DNA of 60,339 bases, taken from positions 1-60,339 of the IMG/VR virus record IMGVR_UViG_3300042518_000658; one strand, written 5' to 3'. Positions 14,002 to 21,533 of the stretch are shown here, one piece after another; position 1 is the first letter of the stretch; each line of letters begins with the position of its first letter. The notes under the pieces are model-generated. The model was not told the DNA's origin. It ran no database searches and saw only the letters and a program-made list of their open reading frames with translations. Origin of the DNA: a virus. A program made the translations under genes and the position numbers.

Positions 14002-15469
14002 GTTGGTTGATCTTGTCAGCCAGTTCCGGATGATGATCTACCAGCACTTCCCCTACTTAGCCCCTTACATCTATAGCCTTACCCCAGTGGAGAGGCCGGG
14101 GCTTGGGACCATGGCGGTAGATAAGTATGGCCGGATGTATTACGACCCGGCTTGGTGTGAAACCTTAACCCTTGAGCAGGGCGGATACGTTGTCTGCCAT
14201 GAGTGCTGGCACCTTATCCTTCGGCATTGCCATCGGGCTCCGAAGATTGTTGGTGAAAACCCCACACCCAAGGAGTCTTATCTCCTGAACGTGGCGATGG
14301 ACATTGTGGTTTGGGAGATGATGGAAACCATTGCCCCGATGGCCCCCGAGGGTGGAGTCACCTTCCCCGAGGCCAAGAAGCGGTGGCCCAAGATCGAGAA
14401 GAACATGACGGTGGAGCAACTTTACTCCATCATCACCGAGCAGGAGGATGAGCCGGGCCAGAAGCCCGGAGATGGCGACAAGGAGAGCGAGAAGAAGGAG
14501 GACAACCCCATCGGTGGAGACTTCCACCAGCCCACCGACGAGAAGCCCGAGGATTCCACCCAAGAAAACGAGGACGGCAATGGTGATGGCGAATCCGAGC
14601 CTGATGAAGCAGATCAAGATGATGGCAAGACTGGCCGAGGCAAGGACGATCAAGGCAAGCCGAAAGACGGTGATGGTTCCGGCGACGAGCAGTTCGACAA
14701 GCCCTTCAAAGTGAACGAAAGTTCGGCGGCTGACGGCAAGCCCAAGGACTACGAGGAAGAACCTGACCCTGTGTGGGAGGCCTTCAAGGAGGACCGCCTG
14801 CTGGAGTCGGTCGAGAAGAAGATCGAAGAACTTGAGGAGGATCGTGACTGGGTTGGTGGCCGGGGCACCATTCCTGCTGGGCTGAAGCGGCTCATCAAGA
14901 ACAAGTTGCGGCCCCAGCCCAACCCTTGGGATCAACTCCGGGCGACGGTTGCCAAGTGTGCTGCCAATCACCGGGGCTGCCCGGACTATACCTATCGCCG
15001 CCTCAATAGAAGGCAGCAGGGCTCGGCGGATATGCCTCGGCTCAAGGGAACACAGAAGTATTCCCCCAAGGCTGTGGTCATTATCGACACCAGCGGTTCG
15101 ATGACTGCTCGATGCCTTGCCAAAGCCCTTGTGGTTATCAAGCAAGGCTTGCAGGCACTGGGTCAGGTTCCTGTTGTGACCTGTGATGCCAAGGTCCATC
15201 AGGACAAGGTACTCACTGGCGTTCACGAAGAGTTTGAATTGGTTGGCGGCGGCGGCACCGACATGACTGTGCCGATCATCTACACCCAAGAGAAGTACAA
15301 GCCGGATGTCACTGTCCTTGTGACCGACACCGGAACCCCTTGGCCCGACCGCCCCATCAAGGGGCAGTTGATTGTGGCCGCAACGCAGGATGGATACGTC
15401 CCGCCTTGGGCAACCAAGGTTCGTATCCCCGATTCCCCCGAGAAGAATTCACTGGAGGGCGACGAATGA
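13988..15469 (+). CDS. vWA-domain protein with N-terminal metallopeptidase-like domain
   Basis: A 493-residue protein from a GTG behind GGAGG. An HExxH motif, VCHECWHLIL (HECWH, 71-75), marks a putative metallopeptidase domain of the kind paired with vWA domains in DUF2201-type proteins. A long acidic, low-complexity linker (about 150-260) precedes a C-terminal vWA-like domain with a complete MIDAS pattern: DTSGSM near 367, GGGGTD near 420 and VTDTG near 446. Together with the MoxR-type ATPase it forms a RavA-ViaA-like pair. It may select or cleave a host or phage protein; substrate unknown. Confidence 0.88.
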   Translation: MSHVELVDLVSQFRMMIYQHFPYLAPYIYSLTPVERPGLGTMAVDKYGRMYYDPAWCETLTLEQGGYVVCHECWHLILRHCHRAPKIVGENPTPKESYLLNVAMDIVVWEMMETIAPMAPEGGVTFPEAKKRWPKIEKNMTVEQLYSIITEQEDEPGQKPGDGDKESEKKEDNPIGGDFHQPTDEKPEDSTQENEDGNGDGESEPDEADQDDGKTGRGKDDQGKPKDGDGSGDEQFDKPFKVNESSAADGKPKDYEEEPDPVWEAFKEDRLLESVEKKIEELEEDRDWVGGRGTIPAGLKRLIKNKLRPQPNPWDQLRATVAKCAANHRGCPDYTYRRLNRRQQGSADMPRLKGTQKYSPKAVVIIDTSGSMTARCLAKALVVIKQGLQALGQVPVVTCDAKVHQDKVLTGVHEEFELVGGGGTDMTVPIIYTQEKYKPDVTVLVTDTGTPWPDRPIKGQLIVAATQDGYVPPWATKVRIPDSPEKNSLEGDE

Positions 15470-16905
15470 CCGAAGCCAAAAAGATTCCCACGTTTTCATG
15501 GCTCATCCGCAAGGCGGAAGCCATGCTGCGGAAGGACCCCGATGAGTACAAGGAGTTGCGGAAGTACGGCTCCACCAAACTCCTTCGCGGCGTCCGAGTG
15601 AAGATGGAACTGATGGACAGTTGCAGCGATAACGCCTTCACTCTTATCAGCAGCGGCGAGAATGGAGTCGATTACGCAAGGATCACAGCAGCCCGGCACA
15701 ACGGGGAGTTCTACACCCGATACCAACTTTTGTTCACCACCACCAAGTACCGGAAGCGGATGCACAAGTTCTTGCCGATCAGCCTTCCCGAAGGAGCCAA
15801 GTGTCGGAAGCACACGAAGTGCATCTACTACAACGCAGATGGAACCAAGTCCCATGAAGGTCATTGGTATGGGGGTAGCCGAGGGAGAAGTGGCACCCCG
15901 AGCGAAGGCCAACTGCACGTTAAGGACTCGGACGGCACGTTGATTAAGTGGTCGGAACTTCCGCCGGGTGACGAGAACACATTGGCCCATGACCTTAACT
16001 ACGCCAACCCGACCGACCTTTGGCATGACTTCCTCCCCGGATCATGCAACTCCAAGTTGGATTGGTATGCCAGCATGGTGCCGCCCGAGGTTGAGCATTA
16101 CCGGACGGTGTGGAGCGACGGGAGCCCCTTAAAGACGAAACTCTCCGGCCTGCTGTGGGATGCCAACAAGATGCGGCTGCTGGCTGCCAAGGTTCACTCG
16201 GCTGCCATCCGGCTGGCCAAGAAGTATCCCCACCTGAAGGTTGCCCTGTACCCCATGGCATCCAGTCGGCCAGACGGCGAACACTTGTACGATCACCCCA
16301 TTCACCTTAACAGGTTCGAGCGGGACGGCGAGTCCTTCCGGCAGGAACTTGTCCTTGGCCGGGATGAGGACGATGAGCCGATGATCTGGCACCTGCCCGA
16401 GTTGGTTGTGTACTGGACTATTCCGGCTGAAAAAGCAGGCGTCCGGTTTCACAAGGGACTTCACTACCCCAAGTGGATCAGGGTTCAGATACCCCCGGTG
16501 GGATGCCAGTCCTTGCTGCGTGACAGCATGGACTCGTCGGCGTTCTCCAAGTTCTACCGATGGGGTGCCAAGCGATACCCGAGTTCTTACTTTTCGGTCA
16601 GCCGTTGGCAACTTCCTGTTGAGGCTGCATACCACAGGCTCATTGCCTTGGCCGAAGGCAGCCGGGGCAACTCGATTCGCGGAGTCCTTCAGACAGGGAG
16701 ATACCACTTCCGTCAGCACGGAACTGTTGATGCAGACACCAAGATTCACGACTGGAACCAAGGCCAGAATGTTGTGGTTGTATGGGACAACTCGGCAGAC
16801 AACGACGATGACTGGGTGCGGATGGAGCCTATTGCTTGCCGACCCGACAACGTCTTTGCCGGGATGGAAGAGCGGGAGTTGATCGACTCCCTTCCGCTCT
16901 GCTGA
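15466..16905 (+). CDS. Large protein of the MoxR/vWA operon, unknown family
   Basis: A 479-residue protein from the ATG at 15466, which overlaps the vWA stop (ATGA); a longer in-frame start would run through the vWA gene. It is soluble, with many Trp, Tyr and His residues. Recognisable blocks include KCRKHTKCIYYNADG near 110 and IRVQIPPVGCQSLLRDSMDS near 340. No known domain was recognised. Strict coupling to the vWA gene suggests it is a substrate, adaptor or effector of that machine. Confidence 0.75.
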   Translation: MTEAKKIPTFSWLIRKAEAMLRKDPDEYKELRKYGSTKLLRGVRVKMELMDSCSDNAFTLISSGENGVDYARITAARHNGEFYTRYQLLFTTTKYRKRMHKFLPISLPEGAKCRKHTKCIYYNADGTKSHEGHWYGGSRGRSGTPSEGQLHVKDSDGTLIKWSELPPGDENTLAHDLNYANPTDLWHDFLPGSCNSKLDWYASMVPPEVEHYRTVWSDGSPLKTKLSGLLWDANKMRLLAAKVHSAAIRLAKKYPHLKVALYPMASSRPDGEHLYDHPIHLNRFERDGESFRQELVLGRDEDDEPMIWHLPELVVYWTIPAEKAGVRFHKGLHYPKWIRVQIPPVGCQSLLRDSMDSSAFSKFYRWGAKRYPSSYFSVSRWQLPVEAAYHRLIALAEGSRGNSIRGVLQTGRYHFRQHGTVDADTKIHDWNQGQNVVVVWDNSADNDDDWVRMEPIACRPDNVFAGMEERELIDSLPLC

Positions 16906-16935
16906 ACAAATGACCATTGACCCAAAGAATAACCC

Positions 16936-17211
16936 ATGACACAACACCAAGAGCCAGTCCTATTGGCATTGGCCTTCTGCGTTTTTTGGATTGTCACACT
17001 GCAACGGAGCCTGAACTCAACCCCATGGTTCATCCTAAGGAGTCTGGTAGTAGCCAGTTATTCCTTCGTGACCATCGGGGGCGAACAACAATTCGATTCC
17101 ATTGCTGAATGGGTTGCTCAGGCAATGGTCTGGAGTCACTGGTTTACGGTTGTCACTGTGTTGGTTTACCCCGATCCAAGATTTCAAAGGAGAAGCAATG
17201 CCAGAAGATAA
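16936..17211 (+). CDS. Small membrane protein
   Basis: A 91-residue protein with two hydrophobic helices, about residues 8-24 and 62-82, joined by a polar loop and ending in a basic tail. The ribosome-binding site is weak. It overlaps the start of the next gene by 14 bp. Two spans would suit a holin or small membrane effector. No family was recognised. Confidence 0.5.
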   Translation: MTQHQEPVLLALAFCVFWIVTLQRSLNSTPWFILRSLVVASYSFVTIGGEQQFDSIAEWVAQAMVWSHWFTVVTVLVYPDPRFQRRSNARR

Positions 17212-17476
17212 GAAAGATGTGCAGCCGACCGAGTTCAACGTCTACGGATACTGCGTGACATACAAGAAGGAGGGCCAGTGGATCATTGACCAATGCGACG
17301 AGTATCTGAATTTGCCAGCCCACTATCCGTTCTGCTCGGAAGCCCTAGACAGAGTGGCCTACCTGCGGGAGCGGGGATTTGATTGCCGAGTTGCAGCACT
17401 GCTTGCAGAAAAGTCCGACACCCCCGAAGAGTTTGAAAGGAACAAGATTAATGAGTGCGAAACGGACCCCAATTGA
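17198..17476 (+). CDS. Small soluble protein
   Basis: A 92-residue protein from the ATG at 17198, behind AAAGGAG. It contains FNVYGYCVTYKKEGQW, then HYPFCSEALDRVAYLRERGF and a helical C-terminus. The pattern suggests a small alpha/beta fold. It overlaps the HTH gene at 17451 by 26 bp. Function unknown. Confidence 0.6.
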   Translation: MPEDKKDVQPTEFNVYGYCVTYKKEGQWIIDQCDEYLNLPAHYPFCSEALDRVAYLRERGFDCRVAALLAEKSDTPEEFERNKINECETDPN

Positions 17477-17807
17477 ACAGTTCCTCCCCGCCTACATGAA
17501 GGCGGCGAAGGAGGGCATGACGAAGGAGGCGTTTGCTGAACAGATCGGCGTCAAGCCGTCCACTGTTTACCAGCGTGTCTATGAAATCCGTAAGAACGGC
17601 CACCCCGAGGTGCCGCTTCTCCGGTCGGAGGGAGTCAAGTCCCTCAAGGAAAGGATCGACGCCATACTCGGTGATGCAAAGCCCGAGGCGAAGGCCCCGA
17701 AGCAGAAGGCAAAGGCGAAGGCCGAGCCCAAGGTTGAGGAGCCCAAGTTGGTGGCCGATGACGAAGCCGATGCCGAGGAGCAGACGCTCTCGGAAATCTT
17801 CGGCTGA
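17451..17807 (+). CDS. HTH DNA-binding protein with Lys/Ala/Glu tail
   Basis: A 118-residue protein from the ATG at 17451, behind AAAGGA. Residues about 20-48 form a helix-turn-helix (MTKEAFAEQIGVKPSTVYQR). A long low-complexity tail of Lys, Ala, Pro and Glu follows, with a final acidic stretch. It may be a transcriptional regulator or nucleoid-like protein. It is followed by terminator T6, which closes this early transcript. Confidence 0.7.
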   Translation: MSAKRTPIEQFLPAYMKAAKEGMTKEAFAEQIGVKPSTVYQRVYEIRKNGHPEVPLLRSEGVKSLKERIDAILGDAKPEAKAPKQKAKAKAEPKVEEPKLVADDEADAEEQTLSEIFG

Positions 17808-17825
17808 CCTGTAGGCAGACGGCAT

Positions 17826-17868
17826 GACCGGGGCACTGGAGCATGAGCCTTCAGTGCCCCGGTCTTTT
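17826..17868 (+). terminator. Terminator T6
   Basis: Perfect 13-bp stem GACCGGGGCACTG / CAGTGCCCCGGTC with a 13-base loop, then TTTT. It lies 18 bp after the HTH gene and is the strongest terminator of the early region. Confidence 0.9.
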
Positions 17869-17903
17869 GGTTAACCCACCCATTTCTTTAAGGACAAAGA
17901 ACT

Positions 17904-18305
17904 ATGAATCTTGTGTTTGCCCCGGCCCGCGACATTAAGAACACCGACTTCGACATGACGGCCCACCATGTCCAGAACGCCAGCCGTGGCACTCGGAGCA
18001 GTGCCATCGACCTCAAGATCAACCCGAGGTGCTTAAGGACTCTGGGCTATGTCCGTGGCGACCGGGTGATCGGCCACTACGATGACAAGAACAGGTCGAT
18101 GACCCTTGAGCGTGTCGGCATTGACGATCCCCGCCCTGCCTACAAGGTTCGGCGTGGCAACGGCAGCCGCATGAAGTCCTGTGCTTTCGTTCGGTTCACC
18201 GTCACTCCAGCAGTGGCCAATGAGTTCTTTGGCTCCGCTGCCCGGCGGGCGTTTGATTTTCTGGAGGCCAACGACAAGGGTGCCGTGTTCGTGGAGGCAA
18301 CCTGA
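17904..18305 (+). CDS. AbrB/SpoVT-like putative DNA-binding protein
   Basis: A 133-residue protein opening the segment after T6. The middle (about 36-73) reads IDLKINPRCLRTLGYVRGD and then RSMTLERV, a beta-hairpin pattern similar to SpoVT/AbrB swapped-hairpin domains. The call is tentative because the domain sits mid-protein. It is coupled by a TGATG overlap to the LexA-like gene, so the two may regulate together. Confidence 0.55.
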   Translation: MNLVFAPARDIKNTDFDMTAHHVQNASRGTRSSAIDLKINPRCLRTLGYVRGDRVIGHYDDKNRSMTLERVGIDDPRPAYKVRRGNGSRMKSCAFVRFTVTPAVANEFFGSAARRAFDFLEANDKGAVFVEAT

Positions 18306-18622
18306 TGGACTACAGCCAGCCCACGAAGAGGCAGATGCGGGTCCTGAGGATGATTGCCAGCGGGGCAGCCAGCGGAATCCAGCCGTCCATACGGGACATT
18401 ATGAAGCGGCTGAGAATCTCCAGCCCCAACGGAGTCACCTGCCACCTTGAGGCCCTTGAAAAGAAGGGCTTCATCAAGCGGTCCAGCCGCAAGGCTTCGA
18501 GGTCCATCGTTGTGAACTGGGACAAGTACCCAGAAGAGCCGCCGCCGAGCCCGAGGGAGACTGCTGCTGCCATAGCCAAGGCCAGCAGGATGTTCCTTCG
18601 GGCACTGGGGAAGTTGCCGTGA
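18305..18622 (+). CDS. LexA-like winged-helix regulator without peptidase domain
   Basis: A 105-residue protein. Residues about 5-70 match the LexA N-terminal DNA-binding domain: PTKRQMRVLRMIA, then PSIRDIMKRLRISSPNGV, then HLEALEKKGFIKRSSRKAS. LexA and many phage repressors have a C-terminal serine peptidase for self-cleavage; here only a short Pro/Ala/Arg tail follows. It could be a lysogeny or early-gene repressor controlled by a means other than RecA. Two strong palindromes lie immediately downstream as candidate operators. Confidence 0.8.
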   Translation: MDYSQPTKRQMRVLRMIASGAASGIQPSIRDIMKRLRISSPNGVTCHLEALEKKGFIKRSSRKASRSIVVNWDKYPEEPPPSPRETAAAIAKASRMFLRALGKLP

Positions 18623-18629
18623 GGCTCCC

Positions 18630-18645
18630 CAGTTGGAACCAACTG
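18630..18645. promoter_or_regulatory. Operator-like palindrome after the LexA-like gene
   Basis: Perfect 16-bp dyad CAGTTGGAACCAACTG with 7-bp arms, eight bases after the stop of the LexA-like gene. Size and symmetry fit a dimeric winged-helix repressor site. Confidence 0.6.
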
Positions 18646-18647
18646 CT

Positions 18648-18692
18648 TCAGTCCCTAGTCCTGATTCGTATGGGTCAGGAACTAGGGACTGA
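18648..18692. promoter_or_regulatory. Long inverted repeat after the LexA-like gene
   Basis: TCAGTCCCTAGT pairs perfectly with ACTAGGGACTGA, and CCTGA with TCAGG (one extra base in the right arm); the spacer is 10 bases. No U-run follows. It could be an operator pair, a stable RNA hairpin or a weak terminator. A 44-codon GTG-started ORF (18620-18754) also runs through it. Confidence 0.6.
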
Positions 18693-18715
18693 CAGCAAGT
18701 TGGCAAGGGCAATTC

Positions 18716-19000
18716 ATGCCCTCATTGAAGTTTGTTTATCCCTATTCAGGTAAGGAGTTGACTGTGGGCAAGCCTGCTTGGACTGAGAAGGTGCAGCGGG
18801 GGATGTGGCTAATCGTTGCCCGGTCCCCAACGGTTATGGCTGCCGAAATGGGCGACGTATTCCTTGGCAAGGAGGACAGCGAGGCGGTTCGTGCCGCTTC
18901 TCGCTACGCCGATTATCACTGGGACGCAACAAGAAAGGACGATGAGGATGACAGTGAACGAGGCGATTCAACTGGCGACGGTGGTGGGGTGGAGGGTTAG
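18716..19000 (+). CDS. Small protein, unknown family
   Basis: A 94-residue protein from an ATG behind AAGGG. The N-terminus is beta-like (LKFVYPYSGKELTVG), the middle contains MWLIVARSPTVMAAE, and the tail is acidic and Gly-rich. It is the first gene after the palindromes, so it may be controlled by the LexA-like protein. It overlaps the next gene by 53 bp. Confidence 0.5.
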   Translation: MPSLKFVYPYSGKELTVGKPAWTEKVQRGMWLIVARSPTVMAAEMGDVFLGKEDSEAVRAASRYADYHWDATRKDDEDDSERGDSTGDGGGVEG

Positions 19001-19247
19001 GTCAGACAATGGCGAGTGGTGTTCGTTTCCGTTTTGCACTTCAAAGATTCTGCGGGTTGTCCGGCTGGTGAAGGAGTGCAGGAAAGGCGGAAACGTCTGG
19101 TACGAACAGGGAATCTTGGTTGAAGTTCCCGCCAATATGCAGGTCAAGAAGCGGTATCACACCGAGGTCAGGAAGTACAACGCAAAGTTCATCGCCCAAC
19201 TGGAAGAGGCCAAACAGATTGCACCCGTGTTGGAGTTCTGCACCTAA
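18948..19247 (+). CDS. Small protein, unknown family
   Basis: A 99-residue protein; the ATG at 18948 is best spaced from AAAGGA, and an ATG at 18942 is the alternative. It contains TVNEAIQLATVVGWRVRSDN, two Cys in CSFPFC, and a basic helical C-terminal half. Located just upstream of the serine recombinase gene. No family was recognised. Confidence 0.55.
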   Translation: MTVNEAIQLATVVGWRVRSDNGEWCSFPFCTSKILRVVRLVKECRKGGNVWYEQGILVEVPANMQVKKRYHTEVRKYNAKFIAQLEEAKQIAPVLEFCT

Positions 19248-19258
19248 GGGAAAGACCT

Positions 19259-20131
19259 ATGCCAAAGTTCTATGGCTACTGCCGGGCTTCGACGGCAGGT
19301 CAGCAATACACTTTCGAGGCACAGCAGAAGGCTATCACTCAAGCCTATGAGTCCAAGTACAAGGTCGAAGGCTATGAGTGGGGTGGGTTCTACGAGGACA
19401 AGGCTACGTCAGGCGGCAAGCCATTCACCGAGCGGCCCAAAGGTCTTGCCTTGTGGGTGACAGCACAGAGCGGGGACATGATTTGCTGGGCCAAGATGGA
19501 CCGGGCATTTAGAAATGTCTTTGACGCCACCACCTTGCTGGAAATGTTCTCCACCAAGGGGGTCAAGATGCTCTCCTTGGACATCGCCCTCGACACCGGC
19601 ACTGCACTCGGCAAGTTCGTGATGCACCTGCTGGCTTCGGTGGCGGAACTGGAACGGGAGTGGATCAGGACTCGGACCAAGGATGCACTGGCGATCCGGC
19701 AGGAGAAGGGGCTGCCTCACTCCCGCAGGCCACCTATTGGGTGGAAGAAAAGGCCTGACGGATGGTGGGTCCACGACGATGCCGAGCGGAAGTTAATCGA
19801 CTGGGCCATCGACCTGAACGCCACAGGTGTCAGTTGGGACAAGATCGTGGAACGGCTCAGGGTGGAGGGGATCAGGCGGGCCAACGGAGACAGATACCAC
19901 CAGCCTTGGTTTCACTATGCCGTCAAGGCGAAGGCTGCTGGCTACCCCGGTCGGGATGGGTGGCGGGAGAACTGTGCCTTTGGCGGTTCAGTCAGGAGGA
20001 AGGGAGCAAAGGCCTATCGTCGGCTGATTAAGGCTGCTCCTCATACGCCTCCCGAAGTTTGTCCAAGTGACCCATCAGAATCTTCTTCGCCGTCCGGGGA
20101 TCACGACCAGACTCCCGGCCAAACGCCTTGA
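19259..20131 (+). CDS. Serine recombinase (resolvase/invertase family)
   Basis: A 290-residue protein with the catalytic N-terminal domain: YGYCRASTAGQ holds the nucleophile Ser11 and Arg9, and KMDRAFRNVFDA carries the conserved Arg pair. ALGKFVMHLLASVAELERE fits the long E helix. A basic DNA-binding region follows. Small serine recombinases perform resolution, inversion or insertion between short sites. The genome also has a tyrosine integrase, so this one may invert DNA, resolve multimers, or be a mobile passenger. The last 104 bp overlap the sigma-like gene on the other strand. Confidence 0.85.
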   Translation: MPKFYGYCRASTAGQQYTFEAQQKAITQAYESKYKVEGYEWGGFYEDKATSGGKPFTERPKGLALWVTAQSGDMICWAKMDRAFRNVFDATTLLEMFSTKGVKMLSLDIALDTGTALGKFVMHLLASVAELEREWIRTRTKDALAIRQEKGLPHSRRPPIGWKKRPDGWWVHDDAERKLIDWAIDLNATGVSWDKIVERLRVEGIRRANGDRYHQPWFHYAVKAKAAGYPGRDGWRENCAFGGSVRRKGAKAYRRLIKAAPHTPPEVCPSDPSESSSPSGDHDQTPGQTP

Positions 20132-20540
20132 AACTGGCACCTTCAAAGACGTACTTCTCGATCCACGACCGCTCTTCTTCGGTCAACTGAAGCAGGGCAG
20201 GGAGGGCCGACTCTCCCTGCTCTCGCTTCGGCGGCTGCCTGCGGTGGATTTCCTCTAGTGGAATCCGCTTGATGGAATGGGCTTGGGTTTTTATTTCTTT
20301 CTGCACTTCCCGAAGCATGGCGTTCTTGATGGCCACCGAGAAGTAAGCGGACAGGCCTATCCCCCTAGTGGGATCGTAGGTCTTGGCCGCTTTACAACAC
20401 GCTACATAGGCCGCACTCTCTAAGTCACAACACTCGGCCACTTGCCTGACGCAAGGCATTGAATTGAGGAAGGTCCTGATGCAAACCGGGACCAACTTCA
20501 TCGCCTGCTCGGCAACTTCCTGCTGCTCGGAGGACAACAT
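20028..20540 (-). CDS. Sigma-70 family RNA polymerase sigma factor
   Basis: A 170-residue protein. Residues about 38-85 match sigma region 2: DLESAAYVACCKAAKTYDP, then RGIGLSAYFSVAIKNAMLRE. Residues about 118-165 resemble region 4 with a helix-turn-helix (ASFKAFGRESGRDPRTAKK). Short two-region sigma factors redirect host RNA polymerase to dedicated promoters. As the phage has no recognised RNA polymerase, this is the best candidate for late-gene activation. It is the last gene of the leftward block and overlaps the recombinase tail-to-tail. Confidence 0.8.
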   Translation of the reverse strand: MLSSEQQEVAEQAMKLVPVCIRTFLNSMPCVRQVAECCDLESAAYVACCKAAKTYDPTRGIGLSAYFSVAIKNAMLREVQKEIKTQAHSIKRIPLEEIHRRQPPKREQGESALPALLQLTEEERSWIEKYVFEGASFKAFGRESGRDPRTAKKILMGHLDKLREAYEEQP

Positions 20541-20744
20541 TTACTGGTATCCGTACCGTGTAAAAGTATCTTCCCTGATGACCACCCGGCAGGCTCTTTC
20601 GTGGCAATCCCTGCATCTCCACTTGTCCGTCACCACCCCAAACGTATCGCACCCGTACACACCTGCGCGCCCGCACTCATGGCACGGCTTAGGGCTACGC
20701 TTTTCTGCTGCCTCAGGCTTAACGGAACTGCGGCGTTTGAACAT
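20541..20744 (-). CDS. Small zinc-ribbon protein
   Basis: A 67-residue basic protein with PKPCHECGRAGVYGCD and WRCRDCHERAC, giving CxxC...CxxC (about 21-24 and 44-47). Probably binds nucleic acid or RNA polymerase. It ends directly before the sigma gene start, so the two are coupled and may cooperate. Confidence 0.65.
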   Translation of the reverse strand: MFKRRSSVKPEAAEKRSPKPCHECGRAGVYGCDTFGVVTDKWRCRDCHERACRVVIREDTFTRYGYQ

Positions 20745-20777
20745 GGGGTTTAGGCTATCAACGCCCAGCCTGAGCCG

Positions 20778-21128
20778 TCAGGGGCATTCAGGACTGTTAT
20801 CCCCGGGCATCCGCAACTTCACGGGCCGACGCCGGTTCTCCCGGCAGAACTCCATGATCTTCTCGCGGGCACGGACTGGGTCTACATCCATCGCCTCACA
20901 GCACTCTTCAAAGGTGATTGCCCCAACGCCACCGCTGATCCAAGCCTTGGCATGGGCCTTCTGGTAGAGGAGTTCCTTATCAATTCCACCCTTTCCGGTT
21001 AACTTCCACCGGCTTCCGGGCTTGCACAACTTGCTTGAGGACTCCATCTGCTGGACCCCCTGAAGCAGGACGCTGGAACACAGTGCCCTCCATGCACCGG
21101 CCAAGGCCTGCGGCTCGATGTCGATCAT
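20778..21128 (-). CDS. Putative DNA-binding protein of recombination block
   Basis: A 116-residue protein from the ATG at 21128 behind AAGGAG; a longer frame to 21230 would overlap the upstream gene. It contains ALAGAWRALCSSVLLQGVQQ, then AKAWISGGVGAITFEECCEA and ends with a basic segment (RENRRRPVKLRM). The FEECCEAMDVDPVRAREKI part resembles a small helix-turn-helix. Coupled to the upstream gene by an ATGA overlap. Confidence 0.6.
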   Translation of the reverse strand: MIDIEPQALAGAWRALCSSVLLQGVQQMESSSKLCKPGSRWKLTGKGGIDKELLYQKAHAKAWISGGVGAITFEECCEAMDVDPVRAREKIMEFCRENRRRPVKLRMPGDNSPECP

Positions 21129-21310
21129 GCCTTCTCCTTGCTTAACTCCCACACCTTGACCTTGAGGTTGAGCCTTTCTTCCCTTAGGCGATCTGCCTCC
21201 ATTGCGTGGCCGAGTGACCGATTCATCCACAGGTCCCGCTCCTCTCTTAGGCGTTTGACTTCTTCTTGCAGCCGGTAGATTTCAGGTTCTTGCTGTTCAC
21301 TTGCTGGCAC
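21125..21310 (-). CDS. Small coiled-coil protein
   Basis: About 61 residues of charged helix with a Leu heptad pattern (YRLQEEVKRLREERDLW, then ADRLREERLNLKVKVWEL). The start is uncertain: the GTG at 21310 is well placed after GGGAGG; a TTG at 21331 would add seven residues. It overlaps the next gene by four bases. Confidence 0.5.
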   Translation of the reverse strand: MPASEQQEPEIYRLQEEVKRLREERDLWMNRSLGHAMEADRLREERLNLKVKVWELSKEKA

Positions 21311-21533
21311 TTGCACGTTCCTCCCGGTCAAAGTGACAAGCCATCATCAGGTTGGCGGCGGCATGGCCAAGGTGATCCTCGGTCATGTCTCCGTCCAAGA
21401 AGTTGAAGATGTGGGCCAAGGCATGATTCAGGATGTCTCCCATTGGCATACCCTTCTGCCAATTCTTCTCGCCAAATCTGGCGGCACCGTGAGCCATCGC
21501 CACGGCTACCCTCCTCACCCCTTCGGCTGGCAC
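21297..21533 (-). CDS. DUF5664 / dATP-dGTP diphosphohydrolase-like protein
   Basis: About 78 residues from a GTG that overlaps the stop of the upstream nuclease (TAGTG). It contains VPAEGVRRVAVAMAHGAARF, FGEKNWQKGMP and HLGHAAANLMMAC, matching the small helical domain called DUF5664, which is linked to dATP/dGTP diphosphohydrolases in phages. The family usually begins with an RxDLIPPEAL block. Here NERYDLVPAEG is present, but NERYDL lies upstream of the only usable start, inside the nuclease gene's other frame. It may trim purine dNTP pools. Confidence 0.65.
   Translation of the reverse strand: MPAEGVRRVAVAMAHGAARFGEKNWQKGMPMGDILNHALAHIFNFLDGDMTEDHLGHAAANLMMACHFDREERASASK

Noticed and set aside
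14165-15289. 374-codon minus-strand open frame
   Set aside because: Antisense to the vWA/metallopeptidase gene; its Leu-rich sequence is a shadow of the acidic linker.
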